From positions 1-64,000 of the forward strand of contig DASXFN010000079.1 in assembly GCA_036489565.1 (NCBI GenBank): 64,000 nt of DNA, read 5' to 3'. Position 1 is the stretch's first letter; each line of letters opens with the position of its first letter. Below, piece after piece: positions 50,824 through 59,921 of the stretch. Below the pieces are notes generated by a model that was not told the origin of the DNA, searched no databases, and saw nothing but the letters and a program-made list of their open reading frames with translations. Source of the stretch: JAICKN01 sp036489565. GTDB lineage: Bacteria > Acidobacteriota > Terriglobia > Terriglobales > Acidobacteriaceae. Made by a program: the position numbers and the translations under genes.

Positions 50824-52242
50824 TCAAGACTTCACCGCCAGCGATTTCAACCGCTGCGGCAACTTTTCATAAATTCCGCCAAAGCCACCGTTGGAAAGAA
50901 TTGCCACTACATCCCCCGAGCGCAACTCCGGAGCAACCAGTTCGACAATGGAATCCACTTCCGCCGCAATCCGCGCGCGCCGCCCATTTTTTCCGATCTC
51001 CGCGGCCACCGCTGGCAAGTTCAACCGCTCGTCTTCCGGGATGGCGTCGGACTTGAAGACATTGGCAATCACCACTTCATCCGCGCCCGAAAGGCTCTTC
51101 GCGAGATCCTGTTGAAAGACGTTGCGCCGCAGCGTGTTGGAGCGTGGCTCCAGGATCGCCCATAACCTTGCTCCCGGATACCGCGAGCGTAAAGCGTTCA
51201 GTGTGACTTGAATGGCGGTAGGGTGATGCGCGAAATCTTCAATGATGGTGATGCCATTCAATTGTGCCCGCACTTCCAGTCTCCGCTTCACACTCTTAAA
51301 AGTCTTGAGCGCTTCTGCGATCTGTTGTTGAGGCACTCCGCAAGTGGCGGCCAAAGCCGCGGCAGCCGTGGCGTTCCAGACGTTGTATTCCCCGGCAAGA
51401 ACAAATTCGAAATCTCCCCATTGTTTGCCGTGGCGCAGAATTGACCAACTGGTGCGCGTTGGTTCCGTGCGGAGATTCGCAATCCGCCATCCCGCTTTCG
51501 AATTGGGATTGGAGCCGTAGCGTTCCACCGCGCAAAAAGCGCGGGCAATGCAGCGCTCCACGCTATCGCCGGTATCGAATGCGATCAGGTTGCCGCGACG
51601 CGGAATCAGGTTCACCAGGCGCTTGAAGGAAGTTTCCACGGCGTCCAGGTCCTTGTAAATGTCCGCATGATCGAACTCAACTGAAGTAAGAATCACGTGA
51701 TCGGGAAAGTAGTGCAGAAATTTCGGACCCTTGTCGAAAAATGCGGTGTCGTACTCATCGCCTTCAAGAATGAAATGTTTGCCCGCCCCAATCTGGAAGC
51801 TGCTGCCAAAATTCTCCGCGATGCCACCAATCAGAAAAGAAGGCTCCAGCCCCGCGCTTTCGAAAATCCACGAGAGCATTGAAGTGGTAGTGGTTTTTCC
51901 GTGGGTACCGGCTACCACGAGCACTTCCTTGCCGCGCAAAAATTCATCATGCAATAACTGCGGCAGCGAACAGAAAGGAATGCGATGGTCCAGCAGATAT
52001 TCCAATTCCACATTGCCGCGCGAAATCGCATTGCCAACCACTACCAGATCAGGCAAGGGATCCAGGTTCTTCTCCGCGAACGGCTGTAAGAGCGGAATGC
52101 CCAGAGAAGCCAGAAAATCCGACATCGGAGGATACGCCGCCGCATCCGAGCCGGTCACGCGAAAGCCGTGCTGCTGCAGCATCCCGGCAAGTGAAGCCAT
52201 CGCCGTGCCACAAATGCCAATCAGGTGAATGTGTTTTTTCAT
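50824..52242 (-). CDS. mpl: UDP-N-acetylmuramate:L-Ala-gamma-D-Glu-meso-DAP ligase Mpl
   Basis: A 472-aa Mur-family ligase. N-terminal HIHLIGICGTAMASLAGMLQ is the Mpl form of the UDP-binding motif, and the ATP site is VAGTHGKTTTTSM. It attaches recovered murein tripeptide directly to UDP-MurNAc, saving synthesis. It could be mistaken for MurC, but the ICGTAM start and the neighbour LdcA (seven bases upstream) favour recycling. The start at ATG 52242 is chosen; the frame extends 12 codons into ldcA. Confidence 0.92.
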   Translation of the reverse strand: MKKHIHLIGICGTAMASLAGMLQQHGFRVTGSDAAAYPPMSDFLASLGIPLLQPFAEKNLDPLPDLVVVGNAISRGNVELEYLLDHRIPFCSLPQLLHDEFLRGKEVLVVAGTHGKTTTTSMLSWIFESAGLEPSFLIGGIAENFGSSFQIGAGKHFILEGDEYDTAFFDKGPKFLHYFPDHVILTSVEFDHADIYKDLDAVETSFKRLVNLIPRRGNLIAFDTGDSVERCIARAFCAVERYGSNPNSKAGWRIANLRTEPTRTSWSILRHGKQWGDFEFVLAGEYNVWNATAAAALAATCGVPQQQIAEALKTFKSVKRRLEVRAQLNGITIIEDFAHHPTAIQVTLNALRSRYPGARLWAILEPRSNTLRRNVFQQDLAKSLSGADEVVIANVFKSDAIPEDERLNLPAVAAEIGKNGRRARIAAEVDSIVELVAPELRSGDVVAILSNGGFGGIYEKLPQRLKSLAVKS

Positions 52243-52249
52243 TATGATT

Positions 52250-53221
52250 TCAATGGTGCGCGGGAACCGGTGCTGCAATCGTCGCGGCTTCCAGAATGTT
52301 CAGGCTGACTTCACTTTCGTCTACCCTCAACTCCGCGCGCACGCCAATCGGCAATGTAATGTTTCCGCGGGAAACATGCCCCGCACGCATGCCGTAAGCC
52401 ACCGGAATTCCCAAATTGCCGACCAGTCGCAGCACGATCTGCTCGAGCGCATAACCTTGGTCCTTATGCTGCATGCAATCCAGCATCTCGCCAAAAATAA
52501 TTCCGCGGACCCCGTTCAGTTTACCGGCCAGCTTCAACTGCATCAGCATACGATCAATCTGGTAAGGCTTGGTGGCAACATCCTCAATAAACAGGATGGT
52601 TCCCTCCGTCCGTATTTCATAGGGAGTTCCCAGCGATGCGACCAGAATCGAAAGGCAGCCGCCATAAAGATTGCCCTGCGCTGAACCGGATACTAGCGAT
52701 CTTGCACCGGAATCGGGACGCACTGTCCACGAAGTTGTTCCGTTGACCGCCGCATTCCAAGACTGCAAATCCACGCCATCCGGCAGCGCGAAATCCTTCG
52801 TCACCATCGGCGCATGAAAGGTCACCAGCCCACATGAATCAGAGATGTAGGTAAGCATGGTGGTGAGGTCGCTGTAGCCAGCAAAAATCTTGGGATGCTT
52901 GGCAATTTTCTCGTTATCAACCGCCTGCAAAAGGTAGTTCGAACCATAACCGCCGCGCGCGCAGATGATGGCTTTTACTTCGTCCCGTTCGAACATCTCT
53001 TCGAACTCGCGCACCCGGCGCTCGTGCGGCCCGGCGAAGTAAAGCTCCTGCTCAAAAATGGAATCGAAATAGAACGGTTTGTATCCCAGTCCGCGCAGAA
53101 CCTCGCATCCGGCCGCCAGCATCTCGCGATCAATATTGCTTGCCGGAGCAATAATGCCGATAACGTCTCCTGGCACGAGTGACGCGGGCTTTATACGCTT
53201 TGGCGGCGGATAGGCAGGCAT
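52250..53221 (-). CDS. ldcA: LD-carboxypeptidase (murein tetrapeptide carboxypeptidase, S66)
   Basis: A 323-aa S66 peptidase that removes the terminal D-Ala from recycled murein tetrapeptides in the cytoplasm. The N-terminal LVPGDVIGIIAPASNID and the nucleophile Ser117 (FAGYSDLTTML) are clear. The Glu and His of the triad are expected near FIEDVATKPYQIDRML and AGHVSRGNITLPIG. The product feeds Mpl, encoded seven bases downstream, so the two form a recycling pair. Confidence 0.93.
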   Translation of the reverse strand: MPAYPPPKRIKPASLVPGDVIGIIAPASNIDREMLAAGCEVLRGLGYKPFYFDSIFEQELYFAGPHERRVREFEEMFERDEVKAIICARGGYGSNYLLQAVDNEKIAKHPKIFAGYSDLTTMLTYISDSCGLVTFHAPMVTKDFALPDGVDLQSWNAAVNGTTSWTVRPDSGARSLVSGSAQGNLYGGCLSILVASLGTPYEIRTEGTILFIEDVATKPYQIDRMLMQLKLAGKLNGVRGIIFGEMLDCMQHKDQGYALEQIVLRLVGNLGIPVAYGMRAGHVSRGNITLPIGVRAELRVDESEVSLNILEAATIAAPVPAHH

Positions 53222-53259
53222 GGGGAAGTGACCTGGTCAGGAATGACCTGTGAATAATC

Positions 53260-54060
53260 TTAGCCGAAAAATTCTCCCTCGCAGAGTATGCGCGCGGGCC
53301 CACGCAAAAAAACATCGGTCTCCCATCGCACCACTTGCAACCCGCCCGGCGTATGGATGCGCAACGGCGACTCGGCTCTCTTTGTCGCAATCGAGGCGAC
53401 CGCCGCTGCGGACGAACCCGTGCCGGACGACTGCGTTTCCCCCACGCCCCGCTCTAAAAAACGAACTTCTATATTCTGTTGATCCAGCACCTTCACGAGT
53501 TCGACATTCATGCCGTTCTTGAATTCACGGTGAAGGCTAATCTCCGTCGCTTGCTTTTGCCAGTCGGCGGCGAACTCATCCACGAACATTACGAAGTGCG
53601 GATTCCCCATGGAGACAGGAACTCCTCGTACCTCGCCCGCCGCGATCTTCAGCGGACGCTCTTGGTCCACCTCTGGCCGTCCCATGGCAATTTCGAACTC
53701 GTATTGCGTTCCGCTACGCGCCGTAAGCGTGCAGGTTTTTAGACCAGCGCCAGTGCGAATTACGATTTTTTCTTTGGGCGCTTCCGCCAAAAAAGCCAGG
53801 TAAGCGGCAACGCAGCGCGTGCCATTCCCGGAGATTTCAGCTTCCGACCCGTCAGCGTTTAATAAGCGGGCATGAATGTCGGCGTCTTCCGCGGGAAATA
53901 ACCACTCCACCCCGTCCGCGCCAACGCCATTGTGCCGGTTGCAGATGAGGCGCGTGAACTCCGCCATGTCCGGCGGCGCCGCCGAGCCGTCAATAATCAA
54001 AAAATCATTTCCGCAAGCACTGGCTTTGGCAAAGGGGATTCGCAATCCGCTGAAAGTCAT
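53260..54060 (-). CDS. dapF: Diaminopimelate epimerase family protein, second catalytic Cys replaced
   Basis: A 266-aa DapF-fold protein. N-terminal AKASACGNDFLIID, the first catalytic Cys83 in SGNGTRCVAAYLAF, and MGNPHFVMFV are all typical. The second Cys, normally in the ETQACGxGACA motif, is missing: here GETQSSGTGSSAAA, so Ser212 takes its place (codon TCC, read directly). DapF uses both Cys as acid and base to epimerise LL-DAP. The loss could reduce or change the activity, or be a lineage form. In the related proline racemase family, replacing one Cys by Thr gives a dehydratase. It is coupled to mgtC by ATGA and follows ldcA/mpl, which fits a murein context. Confidence 0.88.
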   Translation of the reverse strand: MTFSGLRIPFAKASACGNDFLIIDGSAAPPDMAEFTRLICNRHNGVGADGVEWLFPAEDADIHARLLNADGSEAEISGNGTRCVAAYLAFLAEAPKEKIVIRTGAGLKTCTLTARSGTQYEFEIAMGRPEVDQERPLKIAAGEVRGVPVSMGNPHFVMFVDEFAADWQKQATEISLHREFKNGMNVELVKVLDQQNIEVRFLERGVGETQSSGTGSSAAAVASIATKRAESPLRIHTPGGLQVVRWETDVFLRGPARILCEGEFFG

Positions 54061-54764
54061 TCTGGCTGCACCGGGCCCAGTTGAATGGCGCTGGCCAACG
54101 TCGAAGACTCCCGCAGTCCGTGCAAAACAATTTCCTGCTCCCTGCGCGTGCCTTCCACGTCAAACTGCACGCGCACGTAGTCCTTCGTGGGAGCAATCTG
54201 CACGTCCTGCATGGTGGCGTGAACTTTTTCCAGAATGCGGTTTACTTCGCTGCTCACATCTTCCACGCCTTTCCCCGTGACTTCATAAGTATAAAAATTA
54301 ATTTTCAGGCTGTAGCGCAGTTCGGCGTTCCCCAACAGGAAAAGGCAAAGCAGAATCAGCGCCGTCGAAAAAATCGCCGTCAGGTATAAACCTCCGCCCA
54401 CAGCCATTCCCACCGACGCAACCACGAAAATTGTCGCCGCTGATGTGATGCCCGTAACCAGATCTCCACGGCTATGAAGAATGGAACCTGCGCCAATAAA
54501 GCCGATTCCGGGAATGATCTGCGCCGCGATCCGCGTGTGGTCGCCGATGTGCATCTGCGCCAGTTCATCCGAGAGCAGGGTAAACATCGCCGCGCCCAGG
54601 CAGATAAAAATATTCGTCCGCAATCCCGCCGGGCGGTGCTTGATCTCCCGCTCCAGCCCGATCAACCCGCCAAGCACCGCCGCCAGCACCAGCCTTAGCA
54701 GGGAAGTGCCGGCGTTGTGTAATTCGGCAAAAAACAAGCCATGAATTTGACTGAAGATGTTCAT
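54057..54764 (-). CDS. MgtC/SapB family membrane protein
   Basis: A 235-aa protein with four to five N-terminal hydrophobic segments and the MgtC core LRLVLAAVLGGLIGLEREIK, AAQIIPGIGFIGAGSIL and VTGITSAATIFVVASVGMAVGGG. A cytoplasmic C-terminal domain (about residues 150-235) looks ACT-like. MgtC proteins affect magnesium homeostasis and ATP synthase in Salmonella; the role in soil acidobacteria is unknown. It overlaps dapF by four bases, which suggests one transcript. Confidence 0.92.
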   Translation of the reverse strand: MNIFSQIHGLFFAELHNAGTSLLRLVLAAVLGGLIGLEREIKHRPAGLRTNIFICLGAAMFTLLSDELAQMHIGDHTRIAAQIIPGIGFIGAGSILHSRGDLVTGITSAATIFVVASVGMAVGGGLYLTAIFSTALILLCLFLLGNAELRYSLKINFYTYEVTGKGVEDVSSEVNRILEKVHATMQDVQIAPTKDYVRVQFDVEGTRREQEIVLHGLRESSTLASAIQLGPVQPE

Positions 54765-54821
54765 CTTGAAATCGTGAGGAGGATTTTATCACCGCCAACT
54801 TTTCGCGATCCTCGCAACCCG

Positions 54822-56495
54822 TTAACGCGGCGGATTACCTGTTGCCGGAATCGTCATATAGATCGTCGCCGCTGGCTGCTCCAAAACATGCACCACGACA
54901 ATCGGAGCGAGCTGGCTTTTATTGACTTGCTGGTCCACATCATCGCCCTTGAAGGCAATTACGTATTGCACGTACTGCTTCGGATCGGCCAGCGCCCGCT
55001 CCCACAATCCCTTTGCATCGCGCGGTGTTTCCCATGGGCGATGGTTTCCCTCATTAATGACCTGGCGCAACGGAATCCCGGCGTGCTCCATTGCGCCCAC
55101 ATGATTTCCCAAATACATCAGGTAATTGGAATTGGTCGGCAAACGCCTGAGGATAGCGGCAAGTTGGCTTTCAAGTGCGTTTCTGGAGCGTGAATTGATC
55201 CACGCCTCGCGAAACAATATTGGTTGGCTCCGCCACACCAGCGCATAACTTGTCCCGACTAGTACAAGCACCGAAAATGCGGCCCCGATTTTTACTTTTA
55301 CGTCAGGCGAAAGCTTCGCCAGAAAATACCCGCAAAGCGGAATAAATACGGCAAATGCCGGCAGCAATTGCAGCCCATAACGCGCGTTATAAATCGAAAA
55401 CGGCCACCAAGGAGGAAGAAATATGGGAACGCCGCCATATGCGATGGAAAGCATGTAGAAGGGCAAAGGCGTCCAGAGTAAAAGCAGAGCCCAAAGTTGG
55501 CGCTGGGAAATCAAAATCGCTAACGTGCCTGCGATCAGCAACAGCAGCCAAAGACGATGCCAGTTATTCGGAAGCACATTGAGTTCGGCCGCCTTAAGAA
55601 AATAACTTGCCGCAACCGGAAGATCATCCGTCCCGGGATGAGCGGGAGCTCCAGGAACGGCAGTCTTCTGTTCAATCGCCTTCGCTGAATACGGACCGTT
55701 CGCGAACTCCAGCGCATTTTGATAGACCACCGCGTTGTACGCCAACCAAAGCACCGGCATCGCGGCCATGATCAAAGTGAATTTCACGAATGCAACCTTC
55801 AGGCTGGAAAGTGACCGGGAAGATTTTTTGGCGCGCCACACCACCAGCAGCGCTGCGACGAACAGCACCCCTCCCAGAAACCATCCGTCATACCGCGTCA
55901 GGCACGCCCCCGCCACGCACCAGCCGCATTTCAGCAATGCCGATGACGAAGACGCTTTGCTCGAACCAGTTTCCGTGCCCGTCGCCCGCGCGAACTCCGT
56001 GAAGTAAACCAGCGCCCAAACAAATAACGCAAGATACAGCGACTCCGTCATCGCCGTCGCCTGCACGTAAATCAGGTTGGGATTCGCGCCGTAAATAATC
56101 GCCGCGCCCCAGGCCGCCAAACGTGCACCCCGATTCGCGGACGCGCCCTCGCTCAAGGCTCCGCGCACCAGCCGGAAAATTCCCGCGACGCCCAAAATAT
56201 AGGCGGCCATCGAAGGGATCGATCCGCCAATCCCGGTTTGCCAAAGCCAATTTGAAACCAGAAATGGCACCATCAACAAATGCGGCAGTGGAAGCCACAC
56301 CGTTCCCAGTTGCAGCAGACCCGGCGTGCGCGAATCGAAGAGGCGGCGCGCGATATTGATGTGCGCGACGGCGTCGCCGTAAAGCAGAATTTCATTGTGG
56401 CGCAGATATACCAGAAACGAAAACACCGAAGCGCAGGCAGCAAGCTGCGCCAGAAGAAAAATCTCTGAATTCCCGTCAGTGTTTCGGGATTTCAT
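54822..56495 (-). CDS. Membrane glycosyltransferase of the ArnT/PMT (GT39-like) class
   Basis: A 557-aa protein with about ten to twelve hydrophobic segments. The first external loop reads LLYGDAVAHINIARRLFDS, with the Asp expected for GT-C enzymes that use lipid-linked sugar donors. The soluble end lies after the last helix (LVGTSYALVWRSQPILFREA). It probably transfers a sugar from a polyprenyl-phosphate donor to a protein or lipid outside. It overlaps the PfkB gene by four bases (ATGA), and that gene overlaps mtnP, giving a coupled trio. The acceptor is unknown. Confidence 0.85.
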   Translation of the reverse strand: MKSRNTDGNSEIFLLAQLAACASVFSFLVYLRHNEILLYGDAVAHINIARRLFDSRTPGLLQLGTVWLPLPHLLMVPFLVSNWLWQTGIGGSIPSMAAYILGVAGIFRLVRGALSEGASANRGARLAAWGAAIIYGANPNLIYVQATAMTESLYLALFVWALVYFTEFARATGTETGSSKASSSSALLKCGWCVAGACLTRYDGWFLGGVLFVAALLVVWRAKKSSRSLSSLKVAFVKFTLIMAAMPVLWLAYNAVVYQNALEFANGPYSAKAIEQKTAVPGAPAHPGTDDLPVAASYFLKAAELNVLPNNWHRLWLLLLIAGTLAILISQRQLWALLLLWTPLPFYMLSIAYGGVPIFLPPWWPFSIYNARYGLQLLPAFAVFIPLCGYFLAKLSPDVKVKIGAAFSVLVLVGTSYALVWRSQPILFREAWINSRSRNALESQLAAILRRLPTNSNYLMYLGNHVGAMEHAGIPLRQVINEGNHRPWETPRDAKGLWERALADPKQYVQYVIAFKGDDVDQQVNKSQLAPIVVVHVLEQPAATIYMTIPATGNPPR

Positions 56496-57415
56496 TCGAT
56501 GTGCGTGAGTTCGCGGAAAATCTGGAAGCGGGCTTCAATCTTTTCCCGGGTCAGCGACTGCAACCGCTCTGTGCCAAAAGTTTCAACCGCGTATGATCCC
56601 ATCACGCCGCCGTAAAAAAGCGCGCGCTTCAAAACTTCACGGTTCAGCTCCGGCTGCGACGCAATGTAGCCCATAAACCCGCCGGCAAACGAATCTCCCG
56701 CTCCGGTCGGATCTTTCACTTCGTCAATCGGCAGCGCCGGGGCGCGGAAGGGATGGCTGCCAATGCCGAAAGCTCCTTCCCGGAAGAAAATGGTCGCGCC
56801 ATATTCCCCGTGTTTTATGACCACCGCCTGCGGCCCAAGGGCAAGCACCTTCTGCGCCGCGCGCGGCAGATTCTTCTCCCCAGCCAGCATTTTTGCTTCG
56901 CCGTCATTGATCAGCAGCACGTTAACAAGCTTCAAGGTCTCAACCAGTTCCTTGCGCGCGCCCTGGATCCAAAAGTTCATGGTGTCGCCGCCCGTCATGC
57001 GCACATGGTCCATCTCCAGACGCACAGCGGCTTGCAGACTAGGATGAATATTCCCCAAAAATAAAAATTCGCAATCCCGGCAGCTCGCGGGAATGCGTGG
57101 CTGGAATTTTTCGAAGACATTCAGCTCGGTAAAATCAGTTTTGGCCTCGTTTAGATTGTCGAGGTACTGCCCACCCCAGCGGAAGGTTTTTCCCGAAGCA
57201 TGTTCAATGCCCTCAGTATTTATGTGGCGTTTTTTCAGCACGTTCTCATGCTCTGCGGAGAAGTCCTCTCCTACCACGGCAACCACCGCGACATCGGTGA
57301 AATAACTTGCAGCAAGAGAAAAATAAGTAGCGGAGCCGCCCAGCACATTGTCCGCGCGGCCAGAAGGAGTAGCGATATTGTCGAAGGCGATGGAACCCAC
57401 GGCGAGTATGCTCAT
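56492..57415 (-). CDS. PfkB-family carbohydrate/nucleoside kinase
   Basis: A 307-aa ribokinase-fold kinase. N-terminal ILAVGSIAFDNIATPSG and the GGSATYFSLAASYF sugar-binding region lead to the C-terminal DPTGAGDSFAGGFMGY with the catalytic Asp. The family covers ribokinase, adenosine kinase, fructokinase and others. Because it lies directly after S-methylthioadenosine phosphorylase (ATGA overlap), a substrate from nucleoside or methylthioribose turnover is possible; that is inference only. No typical lid loop for adenosine kinase is clear. Confidence 0.88.
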   Translation of the reverse strand: MSILAVGSIAFDNIATPSGRADNVLGGSATYFSLAASYFTDVAVVAVVGEDFSAEHENVLKKRHINTEGIEHASGKTFRWGGQYLDNLNEAKTDFTELNVFEKFQPRIPASCRDCEFLFLGNIHPSLQAAVRLEMDHVRMTGGDTMNFWIQGARKELVETLKLVNVLLINDGEAKMLAGEKNLPRAAQKVLALGPQAVVIKHGEYGATIFFREGAFGIGSHPFRAPALPIDEVKDPTGAGDSFAGGFMGYIASQPELNREVLKRALFYGGVMGSYAVETFGTERLQSLTREKIEARFQIFRELTHIE

Positions 57416-58287
57416 GCTTTTTTGGCTTTCATGTATTTATCAAGAATAAGTTTCAGTTTTTGCCGGGTTGCGGCAGGAATCTTTTTAGGGTCCGTAAGGA
57501 TGGCATGCGCCAGCGCCGATCCGCATTTGCATCCTCGGCCCTGCGGCATGGCCGCGACGCTCTCGCGCACCACATTGCATGCATTCTCGGCATTCTTCAT
57601 GAGGACCGCGACGATCTGGTCCACGGTCACCGAATCATGGTGCGGATGCCAGCAGTCGTAGTCCGTGACCATGGCCACGGTCACGTAGCAAATCTCCGCC
57701 TCGCGCGCCAGCTTGGCTTCCTGCAAATTCGTCATGCCGATCACATCCATGCCCCAACTGCGATAAACATTCGACTCCGCCTTCGTGGAAAACTGCGGCC
57801 CTTCCATGCATAGGTAAGTCCCGCCACGTTTTCCCGTGACGCCAGCCTTTTTACAGGCCGCGTGCACCACTCCCGAAAGTTCGGCACAAACCGGATCGGC
57901 GAATGCGATGTGCGCGACAATGCCGTTCCCAAAAAATGTATCCACACGATGCCGCGTCCGGTCGAAGAATTGATCAGGAATTACAAAGTCCAGCGGCTTG
58001 TGTTCTTCTTTTAAAGACCCGACCGCGGATACCGAGACAATCCGCTCCACGCCCAGTTGCTTGAATCCATAAATGTTCGCGCGAAAGTTTAATTCCGATG
58101 GCAGGATGCGGTGGCCTCGCGCGTGGCGGGCCAAAAAAGCCACTTTGCGTCCTTCCAGCGTGCCCAGAACATAAGCATCGGAAGGCGCGCCGAATGGGGT
58201 TTTGAGCTTGACTTCGGTGATCTTGGTCAGCCCAGGCATGGCATACAACCCGCTGCCGCCGATGATGCCGATTTCTGCTTTTGGCAA
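57412..58287 (-). CDS. mtnP: S-methyl-5'-thioadenosine phosphorylase
   Basis: A 291-aa MTA phosphorylase of the trimeric PNP type. N-terminal EIGIIGGSGLYAMPGL, FLARHARGHRILPSELNFRANI, the block MEGPQFSTKAESNVYRSWG, GMTNLQEAKLAREAEICYVT and the MTAP-type VTDYDCWHP are present. A Cys-x-Cys pair (GCKCGSA) lies near the C terminus as in thermostable archaeal enzymes. It salvages MTA to adenine and methylthioribose-1-phosphate. It is the first gene of a coupled run with PfkB and the glycosyltransferase. Confidence 0.93.
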   Translation of the reverse strand: MPKAEIGIIGGSGLYAMPGLTKITEVKLKTPFGAPSDAYVLGTLEGRKVAFLARHARGHRILPSELNFRANIYGFKQLGVERIVSVSAVGSLKEEHKPLDFVIPDQFFDRTRHRVDTFFGNGIVAHIAFADPVCAELSGVVHAACKKAGVTGKRGGTYLCMEGPQFSTKAESNVYRSWGMDVIGMTNLQEAKLAREAEICYVTVAMVTDYDCWHPHHDSVTVDQIVAVLMKNAENACNVVRESVAAMPQGRGCKCGSALAHAILTDPKKIPAATRQKLKLILDKYMKAKKA

Positions 58288-58543
58288 TTTTCCTCCCGCC
58301 TCAACCGAAGCGCTTTGGTAAGCGCTCTTGAAGGTGAATCGAGATTATACAAAAATGGGGTTACAACTCGGGGCCACAATCCAATTCGGGCATCAAACGC
58401 CCGGGAATTACAATCAAAGACCATTACCGAAGGTCATGCCAGATGGAAAAGTTCCCAATTTTAGCGTATAAAAATAAGTTGCGACGGCACGTCCCTCCTT
58501 TCCGTGCGGCCACAACGGAATCCACCAGATAGAGCGAGGTTTC

Positions 58544-59680
58544 ATGTCCACCATCACCCATGCTCCGAAAGGACTCGAGGGGATCGTCGCCACCAACTCC
58601 AGCATTTGCTACATTGATGGCGATCAGGGAGTTTTGGCTTATCGCGGCATTGATATTCACGAGCTAGCCGACAATTCCAATTTCGAAGAGACCTGCTACC
58701 TCCTTTGGAATGGCCGCCTTCCGAAAAAAGACGAACTGAAGCAGGTTCACGAGCAACTCGCGGCGGAACGCAAACTGGATCCCGCCATCATCGAACTTCT
58801 GCGCACCGCGCCAAAGAGCGCGCTGCCTATGGATGTGCTGCGCACCGCAGTCTCCGCGCTCTCCTTTTACGATCCAGAAGAAAAACTCAACGACCACGCC
58901 GCCAACGTGAAAAAAGCCATCCGCCTCACCTCGCAGATTGCCATGATTGTGGCCGCCTATGATCGTTTGCGTAGCGGAAAAGACGTCGTCAAGCCCGATC
59001 CATCGCTTTCGCATGCCGCAAACTTTCTGTGGATGCTGACGGGCAGCAAGCCCTCGCAGACCGCCGAACGCGCCTTCGATATCGCGCTGATCCTGCATGC
59101 CGACCATGAACTGAATGCCTCCACCTTCGCCGCGCGTGTAACCGCGGCCACGCTTTCTGACATGCACTCCGCTGTCACCGCCGCCATCGGCGCACTAAAA
59201 GGTCCATTGCACGGCGGCGCCAATGAAGCTGTGTTCCGCATCCTGGAAGCGATTGATAAATCCGGCAGCGATCCCGTGGATTACGTAAAAGGAATGATCG
59301 CCCAGAAAAAGAAGATTCCCGGCTTTGGCCATCGCGTCTATCACACCGAAGATCCCCGGGCCACGCACCTGCGCAAAATGTCACACGATCTCTGCCAGTC
59401 AAGCGGACAGCAGAAGTGGTACGAAATGTCCCACAAGATCGAAGAATTCGTGAAAGCGGAAAAAAAGCTCAACGCCAACGTGGATTTCTACTCTGCTTCC
59501 ACATACCACACGCTCGGAATTAAAATAGACCTGTTCACGCCCATCTTCGCGGTTTCACGCGTCAGCGGCTGGACCGCCCACGTGATCGAGCAGCTCGACG
59601 ACAATCGGCTCATCCGCCCGCGCGCTGAATACATTGGGCCTGCCTATCCGCAGCATTGGATGGCATTGAACCAGCGGTAA
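58544..59680 (+). CDS. gltA: Citrate synthase
   Basis: A 378-aa citrate synthase of the short form. N-terminal GLEGIVATNSSICYIDGDQG and YRGIDIHELADNS, then the catalytic His in LKGPLHGGANEAVFRIL and the second His in GFGHRVYHTEDPRATHL, and the Asp region NVDFYSASTYHTLGI. It condenses acetyl-CoA and oxaloacetate. The length and the YRGIDIHELAD form are shared with 2-methylcitrate synthase, so that activity cannot be excluded; no prpB/prpD lies nearby. Upstream 58288-58543 holds a GC-rich hairpin before the ATG. Confidence 0.93.
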   Translation: MSTITHAPKGLEGIVATNSSICYIDGDQGVLAYRGIDIHELADNSNFEETCYLLWNGRLPKKDELKQVHEQLAAERKLDPAIIELLRTAPKSALPMDVLRTAVSALSFYDPEEKLNDHAANVKKAIRLTSQIAMIVAAYDRLRSGKDVVKPDPSLSHAANFLWMLTGSKPSQTAERAFDIALILHADHELNASTFAARVTAATLSDMHSAVTAAIGALKGPLHGGANEAVFRILEAIDKSGSDPVDYVKGMIAQKKKIPGFGHRVYHTEDPRATHLRKMSHDLCQSSGQQKWYEMSHKIEEFVKAEKKLNANVDFYSASTYHTLGIKIDLFTPIFAVSRVSGWTAHVIEQLDDNRLIRPRAEYIGPAYPQHWMALNQR

Positions 59681-59727
59681 GCTTTTAGCTTACGGTCATC
59701 CTGACCAACCTGCACCCCAACCGACCT

Positions 59728-59787
59728 GTCATCCCGACCGAAGCAGATCATCGCGAAGCGATGATCTGCGAAGTGGAGGGACCTTGT
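59728..59787. repeat. Dispersed repeat with perfect 12-bp hairpin, copy F
   Basis: GTCATCCCGACCGAA is followed by GCAGATCATCGC, GAA, and the exact reverse complement of the arm (59743-59754 with 59758-59769), then GGAGGGACC. It has the same architecture as copy B at 15604. A further GTCATCCTGACC lies just before it at 59695. Confidence 0.75.
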
Positions 59788-59853
59788 GTTCTCACTCCGC
59801 CATCCGAGCCCAGCAAAGACTGAAAAAATCAAGAATTGAGAATAAAATTCAAA

Positions 59854-59886
59854 CGGCGACGCCAAAGCGTCGCCGAAAGTTTTGAA
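59854..59886. terminator. Probable bidirectional terminator
   Basis: A perfect 9-bp stem CGGCGACGC / GCGTCGCCG with a CAAA loop, flanked by an A-rich run on one side and AAAGTTTTG on the other. It lies between gltA and the convergent zinc-ribbon gene. Confidence 0.65.
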
Positions 59887-59921
59887 GATTTTTTGGATTA
59901 CTGAGCAGCGCGAACTCGCCA

